This document shows positions 44,060-56,992 of a stretch of DNA of 64,000 nucleotides, one piece after another (within the stretch, counting starts at the first letter, position 1; every line of letters begins with the position of its first letter). This stretch comes from Loripinus fragilis (Eukaryota; Mollusca; Bivalvia; Lucinida; Lucinidae). The stretch is taken from assembly GCA_964019695.1 (NCBI GenBank), contig OZ026524.1, forward strand, positions 27,010,164-27,074,163, in the 5' to 3' direction. A program made the translations under genes and the position numbers. Under the pieces are notes generated by a model. That model was not told the DNA's origin. It saw only the letters and a list, made by a program, of their open reading frames with translations, and did not search any database.

Positions 44060-44853
44060 AAGCAGGCAACTCCCAACTAAGCGAAAAGTATGTTTCTCTT
44101 AGACACACTATAAGAAAGAAAACTAAGGAAAGCCATCAGGCATACCTTGAAGGACTGCTAGGAGTGGACGGACAAAAAAATAAGGCAACAGGTCAAGGAA
44201 ATATTAAGAAACTCGTCCAGTATCTTAAAAATTCCAGGACCAACCAACAGGGCATCCCCCCTCTGAAGCAGAATGGAAACCTGCATACAGAAACCAAAGA
44301 AAAGGCAAACATATTAAATCAGCAATTTCAGTCTGTGTTTACACCCTTGGCCCCACTTTCATTACAAGAGCTTTCTCTCATGAAAGTACAAGACCTTGTG
44401 GATGACAAGGTCATAAGCCCTAGTGCCTTGCCCGAGGACCTGAGAAATTCAACACCCCTAATGCCAGACATCAAAATCTCTGAAGCAGGAATATTGAACC
44501 TCCTGAAAAACCTTATACCCAAAAAGGCAGCAGGTCCAGACAGAATCAAACCTGTCATCCTTCAAGAACTTAGGGTCAAACTGGCTCCAATTATCAAAGT
44601 TCATTTTGAACGCTCCCTTGAGTCCGGTGCTGTGCCACTTATCTGGAACTCAGCCAATGTCTCGCCTATGTCCAAGAAGGGGGATAAATCAACTGCTGCC
44701 AATTATAGACCTGTTTCCCTTACATGTATCTTGTGTAAGGTCATGGAACACATCATAGCCTCAAATTTAGTTAGACACCTGGACTCAAATGGACTGATGT
44801 ATGACTTACAGCATGGTTTCAGAGAGAGAGACGCTCCTGTGAGACACAGTTAG
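44060..44853 (+). pseudogene. LINE ORF2, 5'-truncated, RT N-terminal part
   Basis: Coding trace starts near 44060 without the endonuclease domain. It reads KKAAGPDRIKPVILQEL at about residues 122-138 of the 44164 frame, SANVSPMSKKGDKSTAANYR, PVSLTCILCKVMEHIIA and LQHGFRERD. These are RT blocks 0-3 of an I/Jockey-type non-LTR element. A frameshift at about 44835 separates it from the next part. The nominal start is a GTG, so the true start lies in the lost 5' end. Confidence 0.9.
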
Positions 44854-45995
44854 TATCACTCATTGAGGACCTTGCACGTAAGACCAGCCAGGGAAAACAC
44901 ACCGATCTCATACTTCTAGATTTCTCAAAAGCATTTGATAAGGTAAACCACTCAAAACTGATCATGAAACTGCACTCCTACGGTATCAGAAGCGCAACCT
45001 TGCTCTGGATACAAGCCTTCCTTGGTAACCGTCGGCAGAAGGTCGTTGTTGAGGGCGAGGAATGGGACTCTGTCCCAGTCACATCTGGAGTCCCTCAGGG
45101 CTCTGTGCTGGGCCCGATCCTTTTCCTGGTCTACATCAATGACCTTCCCGATGACATTGTCTCACAGGTGCGTCTCTTTGCTGATGACACTGCCATTTAC
45201 CTAACCCTAGAAAATAAAAGCGACAGTGACAAACTACAGAGGGACCTAGACAGACTGCAGACATGGGAGGCTAGATGGGATATGGGGTTTAACCCCTCCA
45301 AGTGCCAGGTCGTGAGGGTGACATCCTCCAGGAACCCTCTCCAGACGCAGTATATACTGAATGGACAGGTGCTGGAGGCAGTCAGCAGCGCCAGGTACAT
45401 GGGGGTGGATATCTCCAGCAACCTCAGCTGGAACACTCATGTGGACAGAATCACAGCCAATGCAAACAGGTCTCTTGGATTTATTAAAAGAAATATCAAA
45501 ACTAAGTCCCCCCAAATCCGAGAAATGGCTTATCAATCTCTAGTTCGTCCCCAGATGGAGTACGCTTCAGCAGTGTGGGACCCCCATACCATAGACAAGG
45601 CCCATAAAGAAGAAATGGTCCAAAGACGTGCAGCCCGGTGGACCTTAAATGATTACGCCAGGACAACTAGTGTCACTTCATTGCAGTCTCAGTTGAACTG
45701 GCAGACCCTTTAAGAGAGACGATCTGTGGCCCGTCTCTGCCTCTTCTACAAAATTGTAAATGGCCTGGTGGCCGTGCCCCTTCCTGACTACATGCAGCCC
45801 ACACATAGGATTTCCAGGTATTGCCATTCTATGACATTCCGTCGAATTCATACTGGCAAGGACTACTATAAATACTCTTTCTTTCCACTGGCCATTGTCA
45901 AGTGGAATGCCCTCCCAGCCAATGTTGCAGTTGCTCCAAGTCTTGAGATCTTCAATGCAGCAGTTGGACAACTGCAGCATCCCAAACCATAGACA
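44836..45995 (+). pseudogene. LINE ORF2, RT catalytic part and C-terminal domain
   Basis: Continues as LILLDFSKAFDKVNHSKL (RT block A), SGVPQGSVLGPILFLVYIND (block B) and RLFADDTAIYL (catalytic FADD), then NPSKCQVVRV and YMGVDISSNLSWNTHV. An in-frame TAA at 45711-45713 is followed by SVARLCLFYKIVNGLVAVPL and FFPLAIVKWNALPANV, the familiar C-terminal tail of this group. RT makes cDNA at the target nick; this copy is dead because of its truncation, a shift and a stop. Confidence 0.9.
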
Positions 45996-46250
45996 GTACA
46001 CTGCATATTTTAACATGATTTTAATAGTTTTAGACCCGCCCCTTTTCATCAGTTTTAAGTACTGTCTTCATTAATGTTTTTACTGATCAATCCCAGAAAG
46101 TTGTTTTTATTCTAGCCTCCTTTGATCTAGATTTTAACCTCTCATCTACAATTCATTCATCTTTTACTCTTTTTTATAACCCTGACGCGCAGTGCCTGCC
46201 AAAAATGCTCGTGAGGGCGTAGGCAGTATCAGAAGATAGATAGATAGAAT
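45996..46250 (+). mobile_element. LINE 3' UTR and GATA tail
   Basis: Non-coding 3' region ending GTAGGCAGTATCAGAAGATA and then (GATA)3-4, a simple-repeat tail as seen in I/Nimb-type elements. Confidence 0.7.
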
Positions 46251-46404
46251 ATCCATTCGGATTAAATGGGTTAACAGAGTAGAATAAACATTCTTCGCTG
46301 ATTTTGTTATAAATAAATTTGCCTGAAGCCATCAAAATTACTTATTCGGAAATGACCCTGTCCTATCAATAGGAGTGAGAATATTCAAACTTTCCAAATA
46401 TAAT

Positions 46405-46745
46405 CAATGACCCCTCAATATATGCATTGGGCCATCCTGACTTTCATGCATTTTGTGGGGAATTCTTGGAATTCCATTGGTCTGAAAGGGTTAAAAAGCA
46501 TATTGGATTATATTTAGGGAATGTGTTTAACCCAAACAAACCTAGCGTCCTTTTATTGGACATAGGCAACGGCAAACAGTGGATACCCAGATCAGACGCT
46601 GTATAATTGATGTAGGTATTGACCTTTATTGGTTAAGTTTCTCACTTGCTAGTGGCGATATTTTTGGTACAAATAGTGTGGATCCAGATCAGGCCCGACA
46701 AAGCGTCAAACTGATCTGGATTCCATCTGTTCTAGTAAGAAAGAG
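46405..46745. mobile_element. Short repeat plus MITE fragment
   Basis: 46405-46490 is a CCCCTCAATATATGCATTG-family copy. 46508-46740 contains TTTAACCCAAACAAACCTAGCGTCC, GGCAAACAGTGGATACCCAG and TGATCTGGATTCC blocks of the TTAACCCATA MITE family. Confidence 0.5.
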
Positions 46746-48370
46746 CTACGTGCATTAAGAGGCTATTTTGCCCCTCCCCCCCCCCCCCTATGAGGCCAAA
46801 AAATGAAATTCGCTTTTCACCAAATGCTTCTTAATAGTTTATTAGAACAATGGTCCATGTGTATAAGTCTGATATTAGTTTGACTTTTACCGTTGCTATG
46901 TTAACAAAAAAGGCCGCCAAAATGGGCTGAATATAGGAAATGGACCATTTTGGAGCAAAATTCTGACGTTTGACAGAGCAATTAACATAGAGCACAAGCA
47001 AATACCGAGAAGATAATAATGTGACCAGCCATGAGATTTTGGGTCCAAATGCGGTACCTGGTCGAAATTGAGATTTTGATATTTTCTGATACCTATATGT
47101 CTCTGGAGTATACATGTGAAATTTCAGTTCGATATCTTATGCGGTTTCTGAGAAATAGGTAAAATAGTTCATAGGTCCCTGCGTCATGGAATTGTATATA
47201 AAGTGTTTGCGACGTCAACGTTCAACTTGGCGAGTTTATTTCAGGATGTTTGAAACGAGTTGATTATTCTGTTGGAAAAGTTCATTTTACTTCAGAAATT
47301 CTTGGTTAGAACATTTTGGGATCATAACGTGAGCGGATAAATCGTCAACATTATTTCTTTAAAAATATACATGTATTTCGTCACACGTCTTATTTCTTTA
47401 AAGTTCGAACACTAAAGATTAAGCATTTTTCAAGGGTTCGAAAATTTTGGAATTAAAATTCAGATAATATTGGTACAGTATGAAATGTTAGAATGTGGTC
47501 TTTATCATGATGAAAATGGGTATTTATGCAAATGAGAAAGTTTATCATTAACATGTTTAAAAATGGTGATCAGATATGATTCCGCGCATCGTGGTTTAAT
47601 CTATCTATTCATTTCTCTCTTTTCTTCATTTTCTTTTTCATTATAACCCTCGCTTCATTTGTTGAAAGATGAGTGAAAGTAGCATCAGCAGCAGTGGTGC
47701 AAGTAGTTGTAGTTATAAAATACTAAGGTCAGTTTACACTCTCAATGGTGTGTCGCATGCGGTAGTCACCAAGTCAAGAGCTGATCCCGAGCCCATCACG
47801 TGATATTCAATTCGTAAAAGTTGAGCACCGATTAATTAGTAGTTCAGCCGTGTCTTTTCTGTTAAAAAATGGTGTTAGATCTATTATACCAATGCAGATG
47901 CATTGCTTCACTTCAATGTACCCTTAAAAAATCAAGGAAACTATTAAGTTTACTCTGTCTCGGTCTTCATTTGCGCAAATGCTGATCAATTTTTTCGCCG
48001 ATTGTGCATACCTTTCAGTGAAACAGACATTTGAATTTTGAAAGCAGTCAAAATTGAAACGGCGGGACAGCTCGTATAATTGGTGTTATCAAATTCTATA
48101 TACATGTACAATGTATTTTCAAGGAAGTAGAAATACATGTAACATGCTGCGCAGCTTAAAACAAAAGCAGGGAAAAGTGTGGACGAGCTCCCACAAAATA
48201 TATCAAGCAAAATTGTTTTGTTGGCGTTCGATATCAAAACGTGACGAAAGTATGTCCTCTTTTCGCTACATGTATCGGATCAAAGAGATTCATGTGGATG
48301 CGCCAGCCCCCACCACTTCCCTATCTTCATATCTTGCTAATATATCTTTGCAATACAAACTGCTTGGATC
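46746..48370. other. No recognisable gene
   Basis: Contains a C run near 46775-46788 and AT-rich non-coding sequence. The minus frame 47986-48237 has hydrophobic patches but no recognisable family. Confidence 0.35.
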
Positions 48371-48694
48371 CTGGCGAGAGTTGCTTAATGCGAGCGTTTT
48401 GTAGCGCTTTGTTGCACTTTGCTATGCAACGGTATGTTACAATAAAGCGCTTCATAGCGCTACAAAATCAATCTTTGGCAGTCTCGCGGAAAAAGATATG
48501 CGAAACGAGCCATTGCATAGGCAGAGCGCTACGTAGCGCTTTATGTGTATGCATATCTTTAATAGGAATGTTGACGTTGCGCAACGAACTGAACATTACA
48601 AAATAGCGCTCTTTTAGGCATAATCGTTACGTAGAGTTAGGGAAGCGCTACGTAGCGCTACATTAAAGCGCTCGCGTTAAGCAACTCTCGCCAG
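48371..48694. mobile_element. MITE with about 40-bp TIRs and internal AGCGCT palindromes
   Basis: Left end CTGGCGAGAGTTGCTTAATG, then CGAGCG and TAGCGCT; right end, inverted, CTGGCGAGAGTTGCTTAACG, then CGAGCG and TAGCGCT. The interior holds several palindromes including GAGCGCTACGTAGCGCT twice (about 48525 and 48645). No clear target duplication was found. Confidence 0.85.
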
Positions 48695-50500
48695 GTCCAG
48701 ACCAATGGATGCCAAAAGCGAAAATGTTTGCAGTGGGTACTCATTGAAAGCGGCTCTTTCTAATGTGAATGACAGCTTTACCCATAGCAGATTAATGAAA
48801 CGACTCTAAACAGTAACTGTTTGTGATTCGGCACGTGATGAGTACTCACAACTTACATTTTTTCGTGAAATATACAGAAAGCGTTTAAACAATCTTTAAG
48901 CCTAATCGACGACGAACTCCGATATTATTCAAAAGATGTCCACTTATATGTGATAGGATGACATGTTCAAATTTTCAAATTACAGTCGCAGAAGTTGTGA
49001 CCTGTGTAGACTATTAATCGGCATCTAATATGATGAGGTACAATTAGATTTACTGGCCGGGAATTCATGTACCTACCCGAATAGTTTTGGTTGCATATTT
49101 ATCATGTATGGGTATCAGCTATAACCATAATTAACTACAATCAGCCTGCGCCCATGTACATACCGAAGTTACAATTAATTAAACACAGGTCACATCGAAA
49201 TGGATCCAACTCTAAACTTCGGAATTATTGAAGAATATCAATATCAGTCTAGATTAGATGAAATATAAAAATGGGATGCTAATGGCTTAAACGCTACAAA
49301 ATACGAGACTGTACAAAAGCTTTGAGATTTTTACACAGTTTATAAAAAAATCGGTACTTGGCTTGTATGCGTTAAAATCAGTATAATTTGCATAAGTATG
49401 CTTCAACAACGACCTCTAAGTAATGACCCTCGATTCATTCACCGTAACAGTCACGCCTCAAGGCGTTTTGTGGATGTATAGCAAGAAGTGTAGTGTTTGG
49501 CTTAAGCCTTGATCTACATGTACTTCCATACTTTGTAGATTATAGCTAAACACTTTAGAACACGCTCGTCTAAGTCTTTGTTGTTGGCAAATGCGATAAG
49601 TGATAAGCTGGCATGGTTGTTAAGTGGCTCTAACTCACGGTTAACATGACACGCATTGAACAAAACGGATAGCCCGAAAGTCTAGTCTGAATATACAGAA
49701 TGTTTGTGAAAATTACCATGGCAATGTTAATGGGTGCAATTTTCAAAAAATTACATGGATGGAAGTCAAATAAAAAATAGCAATATACAATAAGATATTA
49801 AAATAATTATAATTTTTATTCTCAAGTAGGTCACGTTTAAAGTGAACATACATTTTAAAAAATCACGATTCCTATAGGCGCTAAGTCAACGTCACCAAAA
49901 AAATGCCATTTAAATTTGTTGTAGTGTATAAATGACTACCATACGAAAATAACAGACACTAAGAAGCTACAATAAAATTGTATATTGCGTAAATCAATTT
50001 GCGTTCATTCGGTACTTTTTTCACGGTTGTAGCTTCTATTGTTTTGCGGCAATAATATTTGCCAAAAAATCTGGAAATACATTGATTTAAACGGCGACGT
50101 TACAAGATGGCGAATAATTATGTCCTGTGTATAACGCTAACTGCATACACTGAAACGAGCATCGTATGGCACATCACCCATAAGTAGGATGGACTTTCCG
50201 TTTGTAGCGTGTCGTCTTAATACAACAGACAACAAATCAGTTCACGTGCTGTACGACAACATTGGGGACAAAAAATACTGAAACGGACATGCATTTTTGC
50301 GCATACAATGTGCGTTCGAAATGGAATTGATCTCGTTGTTTTATAAACTGTATTATTATATCAGGCCTGATCTTGGTCTGCAGTGTGTGATTGTGGTATT
50401 TCCTGATTTCCTGATGATACTCACTTGTTTTTCTGGTCTTTAGTAGAAAAAGAATATAAATGCACTACGGCCGACCTACACCGAAAGTATCCGGGTGACA
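48695..50500. other. No recognisable gene
   Basis: No supported coding region, RNA gene or element. Confidence 0.4.
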
Positions 50501-50501
50501 C

Positions 50502-50502
<1 letters not shown>

Positions 50503-50533
<31 letters not shown>

Positions 50534-50551
50534 TTGTTGTTTTTTTTTTTT
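50503..50551 (+). repeat. Poly-T tract
   Basis: T run with three GTT interruptions. A poly-Lys open frame on the opposite strand is an artefact of it. Confidence 0.95.
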
Positions 50552-51945
50552 GTCATCTAACTCCTCCAACTCCAACGTTGTGAGATAGTTATTTGAACAG
50601 TTGCATGTATAAATCTTCGAATCCATAATTAAATATTTCTTTGCGAAGAAATCGTAAAATATTTGCGCCTCTTGAGCTTTAAACGATGTTAACAAATGCG
50701 CTTAATAAATTGCGCAACAGAGTACAGTTGCGTAAAATAACGTCACTTTTGCAGCGCGTTTTCCCGACGTCACGTTTTACCGCATTTGGGCACAAAATGT
50801 CATGGCGCGTCACATATTTTAACAGAGGATGAGAATTATCATGGCATCATATTAAAGGGATCTTTTGGTATTTAGCTGTGCTGATATCTAATTCTTAAAA
50901 ATTCGGTCTCTAAAAGCCTTAAAATTGGTCAAAAATGGCAATTTCTCTATTTTATGCCTATTTTATCGGCCATTTTTGTTACCATAGCAAAGGTGAAATT
51001 TAAATAAATGCCAAAATTTTACACTTCAGTTATTCTTCTAATAAACCAACCAAAAGAAATTTGTGAAAAGCAATTTTCAATTTTTGGGCTACATAGGGGG
51101 CCAAATTAGCCCCTTAATGCTCGTACCCCTTTTGACTCTGTGTTGGTATATCTGAAATAAAGTGGAAAAAAGATTTTGAAATATTGTTTCAAAGGCCCAT
51201 CTGATAACAATCAAAATGATAAAAATACGGAGATATACGTTAATATACATTTTAGTTTTAGAATAAAAAATTCACAAAACGTATTTTCTTTTCGTTGCTA
51301 AGGTCATACTTATTTTTTGTACTTTCAAAATGCTTACTAATGACCATAAGCATAGAAATGATGTGTTCTGCATGAGTTTGGCTGTCTGCTGATTTTCTAC
51401 AAAATAAATGGTTATAGCAGTATCATCTCACCCAGGGATCGACGCCTGCATTTCCCAAAATATTTAACATCAGTTCTCTGAAAGCACCAGAAAATTCCCA
51501 TAGACCCATTCCACGCACCGTCTCAGAATCGGATGAAACTTTCACACAATGGTAATGACCACCCAATAACAGCATAATTATAGTTAAAATTTGGTTTGCA
51601 TGTACCGTTGCCATGGTAACCAGCAGAATAAAAATTCACAAAATTTAGCCAAATTTCTAGTATGCAAGTATTGAAAATAGCTGTTTTTCATGTGAAAATA
51701 TCAATATAAAAAATAGCATACATCTAAAATAGTTTTCACATAATTCATACAGGGTTTCCCTGGCAACGAAAGATTCAATTATGAAACAAAGTATACTTTT
51801 CTGGGTTTTTGGACATAGACTTTCATTTGAATATGGTTTAAAGAAATTTCTTTTCGGTGCGTGGAGAAATTTGTCTGGTGCTCTCAGAGAATTGATCTTA
51901 AGTTGCCAACGTCACGATAAATCTATCTTTTGAATAAAACAGGTT
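50552..51945. other. No recognisable gene
   Basis: AT-rich non-coding. GTTACCATAGCAA at 50976, TTGCCATGGTAACCAG at 51608 and GTTTCCCTGGCAACGAAAG at 51753 are short related motifs; no element is defined. Confidence 0.4.
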
Positions 51946-51949
51946 CAGT

Positions 51950-52180
51950 TAATATACGCCCTGCGTCCCTTTTGTGGGATATAGATGAACAGCACAGACC
52001 AAGATCAGAGCCACAGAACGTGGCGTTTGCTTAGGGTATTCACTGTTCGCGCACACAATGTTCGTCTAAAACTTGAACACATTGAATATCCTGAGCGATT
52101 ATCAGACTGCACGCGTGGTGTAGACGTAATCTACGCGTCTGTTACTAGCATGCAAGAAAACTATTTTTCTTCTTTAGACG
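51950..52180 (+). mobile_element. TTAACCCATA-family MITE, divergent copy
   Basis: GCGTCCCTTTTGTGGGATAT, GAACAGCACAGACCAAGATCA and TTCGCGCACACAATGTTC match the blocks of the 52181 copy. It abuts that copy directly. Confidence 0.55.
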
Positions 52181-52390
52181 TTAACCCATAAAAGCCTTGC
52201 GTCCTTTTTGTGGGACATTGGAAAACAGAACGCAGAACGCGGCATCTGATCAGGGTCCCACTGTCTGCACACAGAATGCTCTATTTAAATTTGAATACAA
52301 ATGAAAATTACCATCCAACAACCCTTAAAACGGAAATGGACTCGTTCAATGGAGAAGAGTGGGAAATTCCATTCAGGTTAAGTGGGTTAA
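52181..52390 (+). mobile_element. TTAACCCATA-family MITE, 210 bases
   Basis: Starts TTAACCCATAAAAGCC and ends AAGTGGGTTAA; both ends carry TTAA. The middle has GCATCTGATCAGGGTCCCAC and ACACAGAATG shared with 59388-59625. The open frames here are repeat. Confidence 0.7.
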
Positions 52391-52504
52391 TAAAATTTAC
52401 AGTATACTAATAATTTCAATAATCTGCGAAATACAGTCACTATAGCAATGGTTACTGTTCGCTCTTCTATAAAGTTAAATCCCGTTTATTTGTAGAAGAA
52501 ATGA

Positions 52505-52575
52505 CAAAGGCGCAGAAGAGCCTACGCATCCGCGCAGTCTGATATGCGCCTTTATTTTTCGCTATCTTGAGAGCA
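52505..52575. repeat. GCGCATCCGCGCAGTCTGAT hairpin module
   Basis: GAGCCTACGCATCCGCGCAGTCTGATA followed by GCGCCTTTATTTTTCGC, matching the copy at 58625-58685. Confidence 0.65.
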
Positions 52576-53875
52576 AAAGCTTTAAACTTGCCATACGCAA
52601 AATTCTGGATTCTAGCTAGTCTCTGTAGCTAACCTGGCTGGTTGAATCTTACCTGGGCGCAAATCCTGAAGACAGATTTTTGCCGTCGAAGCCTACTGGC
52701 CTATCTGTTGTTTTTTTAAACAATGGGTTCTACATGAGTTTAGTTGTCTGCTGATAACTTCTTCAAAATAAATGTCTTTCAAAAAAACTTTCAGCAATAC
52801 CACCAGATTTTCATATGTTTAGATCCAGATCAGGATGAACATTTTGTCGGGACTGATCTGGGACCAGGCTGTTTGCAATACCTCCCAGAGCCACATCATA
52901 GTTTGGTTCGCATTTTATCTAGTACGCGGTGTTTAATCAGGGTTTTCACTATTCGCTCACAGATGGTTCCTCTAAAAGTTCAGTGAATTAAAAAAAAACG
53001 GCATAAAACATGTAAAATAAACCCGTCAGATTGATAAATGAGGAAAGTTCATTCTGATAGGTAGGGCAGATATATCATACTTTATCAGCACCATACATAG
53101 GTCTAGCGATGGTCAGACTGCGTCTGTGTACGTGTTGTGTTACTAATCTACGAGTGCAAGACAATTTTTTTTCTTTCATCGTTGATCCAATTTGTTATGG
53201 AAATGTATTAAACTAATTAAAAATGATACTTATTTTATGTTTGTTTTATTTGATGCAAATCTGATGTACACTCTGATCAGTGTTCGATGCACACGCGCAG
53301 GATTGTTTGGCAAACTATTCTGATCAGTAATGCTACTATTTTTCGAAAATCTATTTCACTATAAAACATTGTAACAGTCCAGTGAATTAAACGCCGTTAC
53401 TATGGTTACTCTGCCACCTGCTAAGAGATTAAAAAGACAGGTAGTGTCCTAAACACCAGATGTCCTCAATACCCACGCACGGCGTTAGTAGTAAATTTAT
53501 TGGCTAGAATGTCCCTGCGTTGGCGCGCGTAGATTGTCGCAGGTCAAATCAGTAATATGATTGGACGGCTATCCTGTGCGGGAACCACGCGTTTCTGATT
53601 GGTTCATATGAAGAACTTCGCGAAAAGTGTGTGTATTCGCGAAGGAAAATGCGTTAATTTCACACGCGTAGGACTCGCAGGAGTCTCGCATGAGACCCGC
53701 AAAAATGGGAAACTCGTTAGCAATCTGCATCCCCTTAATAAAACCATAAAAAAAAGTTTTAGTCCACAATGAGTCTACGAGGAGAAACATTTAAAGCATC
53801 TTTATATTTTCAGTTAAAGCGATACATATCTCATTATAAAAAGGTACTATAAATAAATTTATAAGGGGTTTTAAA
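52576..53875. other. No recognisable gene
   Basis: Non-coding with scattered fragments of the same MITE families (for example TTAGATCCAGATCAGGATGA near 52818). Confidence 0.35.
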
Positions 53876-53879
53876 TCCA

Positions 53880-54330
53880 TGCACATAATTTCACGACGAT
53901 TGCACAGTGCAAATACCGATTTCCTGCGACTTCCACAAGGCCATCTTACGGGCATCGTGTGATTTATATAGGGAGGTCGTGAAGATAACATGATGACTGC
54001 ACGATGACCATGCGGTTGTCGCACGATATGCACAAGGTCTCTGTAAGGTTTTGTCCTAGTTTGTCACCGAAAGAAATCGCAAGGTGATCGTAAGCAATGT
54101 AAACACATACGCCGTAGCTTAAAGCCACCTACGATGCCGAAAAAATCGTAGGAAAATCGTAGACAAATAAATCGTACGACGACCGTGGCAAATGTAACTG
54201 AGGCATTACATTTGCCTTCTGAAGAGTAAACGATGCCCGTACGATGTCCAAATCACTGTTTCCGTGCGGCCACCGCAGGGAGACCTTGTGATCATCGTAC
54301 GGATTTAAGGACCTTAGCGAGATCCAGTTT
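53880..54330. repeat. ACGAT/CGTACGA-rich degenerate repeats
   Basis: Many short ACGATG, CGTACGA and TGCGGNNGYCGCACGA motifs. The minus frames at 53791-54033 and 54129-54335 share an RWPCG/RWPHG pattern because the DNA is repeated at about 300-base spacing. The ends are unclear. Confidence 0.4.
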
Positions 54331-54463
54331 TTCAATGGCTAACGTCGTCTACTAACTTAACGAATTTTGACAAGGTTGATTGTTTGAATTAAATTATGTG
54401 AATTATTGAGTCTGGCCAACGTTTTTCCGTCGTGATGCTCAGATTTTAGCAGGCTTGTATAAA

Positions 54464-55737
54464 GACCCGCAAGTTCCTTGCGTCTTAGGTAGTGGGGATA
54501 TATTGTTTTTGGTGCTGATCGCGTCAGCGTTGGCGTCCAATTTTTCGTTTCCGTGCATTATCTTCTGAACCAGTTTATGGATTTTGACCAAACTTGTATT
54601 AAACATTGTTGGGAAGAGGGGAAGAGTTGGTTAGATTTTGATGATCTTGACCTTATTTTCAAGGTCACAGGAGCACTTTAAAATGTCCAAAATATGGCTT
54701 CCGTACGTTATCTTCTGAACTAGTGGATGGATTTTGACCATACTTGCATATATATATATTCTTCGGAGGAGGGAAAGAGTTAATTAGATTTTGGTGACAT
54801 TGACCTTATTTTCAAGGTCACAGGCGCACTTTGAAATGTCCAAAATATGTTTTTGTACGTTATCTTCTGAAGTAGTAAGTGGATTTTCACCCAACTTGCA
54901 TAGAGACATTGTTGGGAGAAGAGAAAGAGCTGAATAGATTTTGGTGACCTTGACCTTATTTTTACGGTCACAGCTACACTTTGAAATGTCCAAAATATGG
55001 TTTCTGTGCGTTATCTTCTGAACTAGTGAATGAATTTACAACAAACTTGCAAAGAACATTGTTGGGAGAAGGGGAATAGTAGATTAGATTTTGGTGACCT
55101 TGACCTAATTGACAAGGTCGCGCCGGAACTTTGAAATGACCTTAATATGGTTTCTGTGCATTAGCTTCTGAACATGTAGATGGATTGTGATCAAACTTGC
55201 ATAGATACATTGTGCGGAATAGGGGAATTGATGATTAGATTTTAGTGACCTTGACCTTATTTTCAAGGTCACACCAGCACTTGAAATATCATATTCTAAC
55301 CAAAATATGGTCTTTGTATGTTATCTCTTGATTTGAACAATGTACTCTAGCTAAACTTAATGTATTGTATCATTGTGACAAAATGTCGAGTTGATATTAT
55401 TTTGATGACCTTGACCTAAATTTCAAGGTCACCTCATTTAAAGGTCACAATCCTTTAAAAACTGTAAATTCAGCCTTTTACTGGGCTCTGTCTTCTAAAA
55501 CAAAGTTTTTTTTCTGCACCAACTTGCATAATACATGAAATTCGTTTGGGGACAGAAAAAAGTGAATTAGATTTTAATGACCTAGACCTTATATTCACGT
55601 AACCAGAGCACTTTTTAATTACAAAGTTTGACCAAAATTGTGTTTGTGCATGCTCTCCCTTGAAATAATTAATGGAACATTGTGACACAATAAAGAGCAG
55701 AACTCATGCTTGCCGACTCCTATTGCGGTTGGGGGTC
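54464..55737 (+). mobile_element. Pearl-like element with 150-bp core repeats
   Basis: Core units begin TTTCCGTGCATTATCTTCTG near 54548, 54698, 54849, 55000, 55149 and 55305, with a decayed seventh. Each has GGATTTTGACC, GATTTTGGTGACCTTGACCTT and CAAGGTCAC. GACCCGCAA (54464) is approximately inverse to TTGCGGTTGGGGGTC (55723-55737). No CTAG hairpin end was found, so its membership of the HINE group is less sure. Confidence 0.7.
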
Positions 55738-56854
55738 TGAAAACACTGCTTTATTTTTTAATTGTTTTAGCCAGTGTCAGTAGGAAGGCTGTGCGAATGT
55801 TTTAATCACATATACATGTATATAGATAAACGTTTCATTTTTTCAATTCTAAACTATTTTAGAAGCCTCAGCGTTGGTTCTCATTTAGAAGCTATGTGCG
55901 TAGTAAAGAGAATTGGGCATGCTGTTATTATACAGGGGTCATAGTAGTTAGGTGAGTGCCATTCGACTTCATTATCACGGTTAACAATTCATGAGCATTA
56001 CATGAGCTGTGATTGCGTATAAAAGAGGAAAATCAGGAATTCATAGGCAATTTAGCACAAATCACATTCACACCAAAATGTAGACTTGGGTCTCTTTTTT
56101 CGTTTTGAAATCAAGGGACCGAACTCCACGCCACCTAGAAAATCATAAAGCTCTAACTAGTACTGGCACTAACCCCCACCCCAACTGTAAAATGACATAG
56201 CTATAGTGTAAAATAAGTTGATGACTAAAACTACACCAAACAAACAAGAAAGCCATTCAGAACGTTGGGAACCTGGACCCCTGAGGAAAATTTCTGAATC
56301 AGCGCATAGAATACACCATGACTTAAAGCTGCATACTCTGTAACTATGAACATTTTTCGAAAATTTTTATTTTCTTTTTAAATCATTTGTAAAAGTAGAA
56401 TTAAGCTATGTTTTCACAATAAAAATGTTCAGTACAGCTGAAAACTGCATGGAAAAGTGAATTATCTTACCAAAAAGGTGTATTTTTCTCTTGTTGGTAA
56501 TTATTTGCGTCCCTCCAATAATTATAGACCGTTGAATTTTAACATAAATGCAGTTGTTTTGATAGTGATAACTTGTTAAGATTTACGAAAATGGTAAAAT
56601 GTTTACCTGAATTTGAGTATTTTTACTGTGTTCTTGAAAAATAAAAACATTATTTTTAAAATAAGAAGATCAAAAGTTACAGACTATGCAGCTTTAAAGC
56701 ATTTATGAAAACACATTCTAAGTTAACGTTTAACTGTGGCGAAAGCAACTGTAATATTTATCACTAACTATACTTTTGGTAGCTATTTCAACCAGCTTGT
56801 AAGAACAAAAACGAATGTAGGGCTTATAAAAGTTATTGTCAGAAGTTTCAAGCA
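55738..56854. other. No recognisable gene
   Basis: Possible distant GGGGGTCC-family relative at 56100-56290 (ATCATAAAGCT, GGACCCCTGAGG). Otherwise AT-rich non-coding. Confidence 0.35.
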
Positions 56855-56992
56855 ACCATGACAGTAGGCTAATCCAAGCCTTCTCTGATGTTTAAGTGGC
56901 TTTTCAATATTTTGATATTTGCCACTGTAGTGGCAAATATCAGAATAAAGAAAAGCTAAAAACATCAGAGAAAACTCGGACTACTATGACAG
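56855..56992. mobile_element. Palindromic MITE
   Basis: ATATTTGCCACT-GT-AGTGGCAAATAT forms the core. The arms extend with CTTTTC/GAAAAG, TTCTCTGATGTTT/AACATCAGAGAA and CATGACAGTAG/CTACTATGACAGG-like ends. Confidence 0.8.

Noticed and set aside
45197..45543. Extra ORFs on both strands in the LINE
   Set aside because: Shadow frames of the reverse transcriptase region.
50465..50695. Frame with a poly-lysine run
   Set aside because: Caused by the poly-T tract on the plus strand; no domain.
54780..54993. Two overlapping minus-strand ORFs with repeated DISKCSCD/LENKVKV peptides
   Set aside because: They are frames through the 150-base tandem cores.
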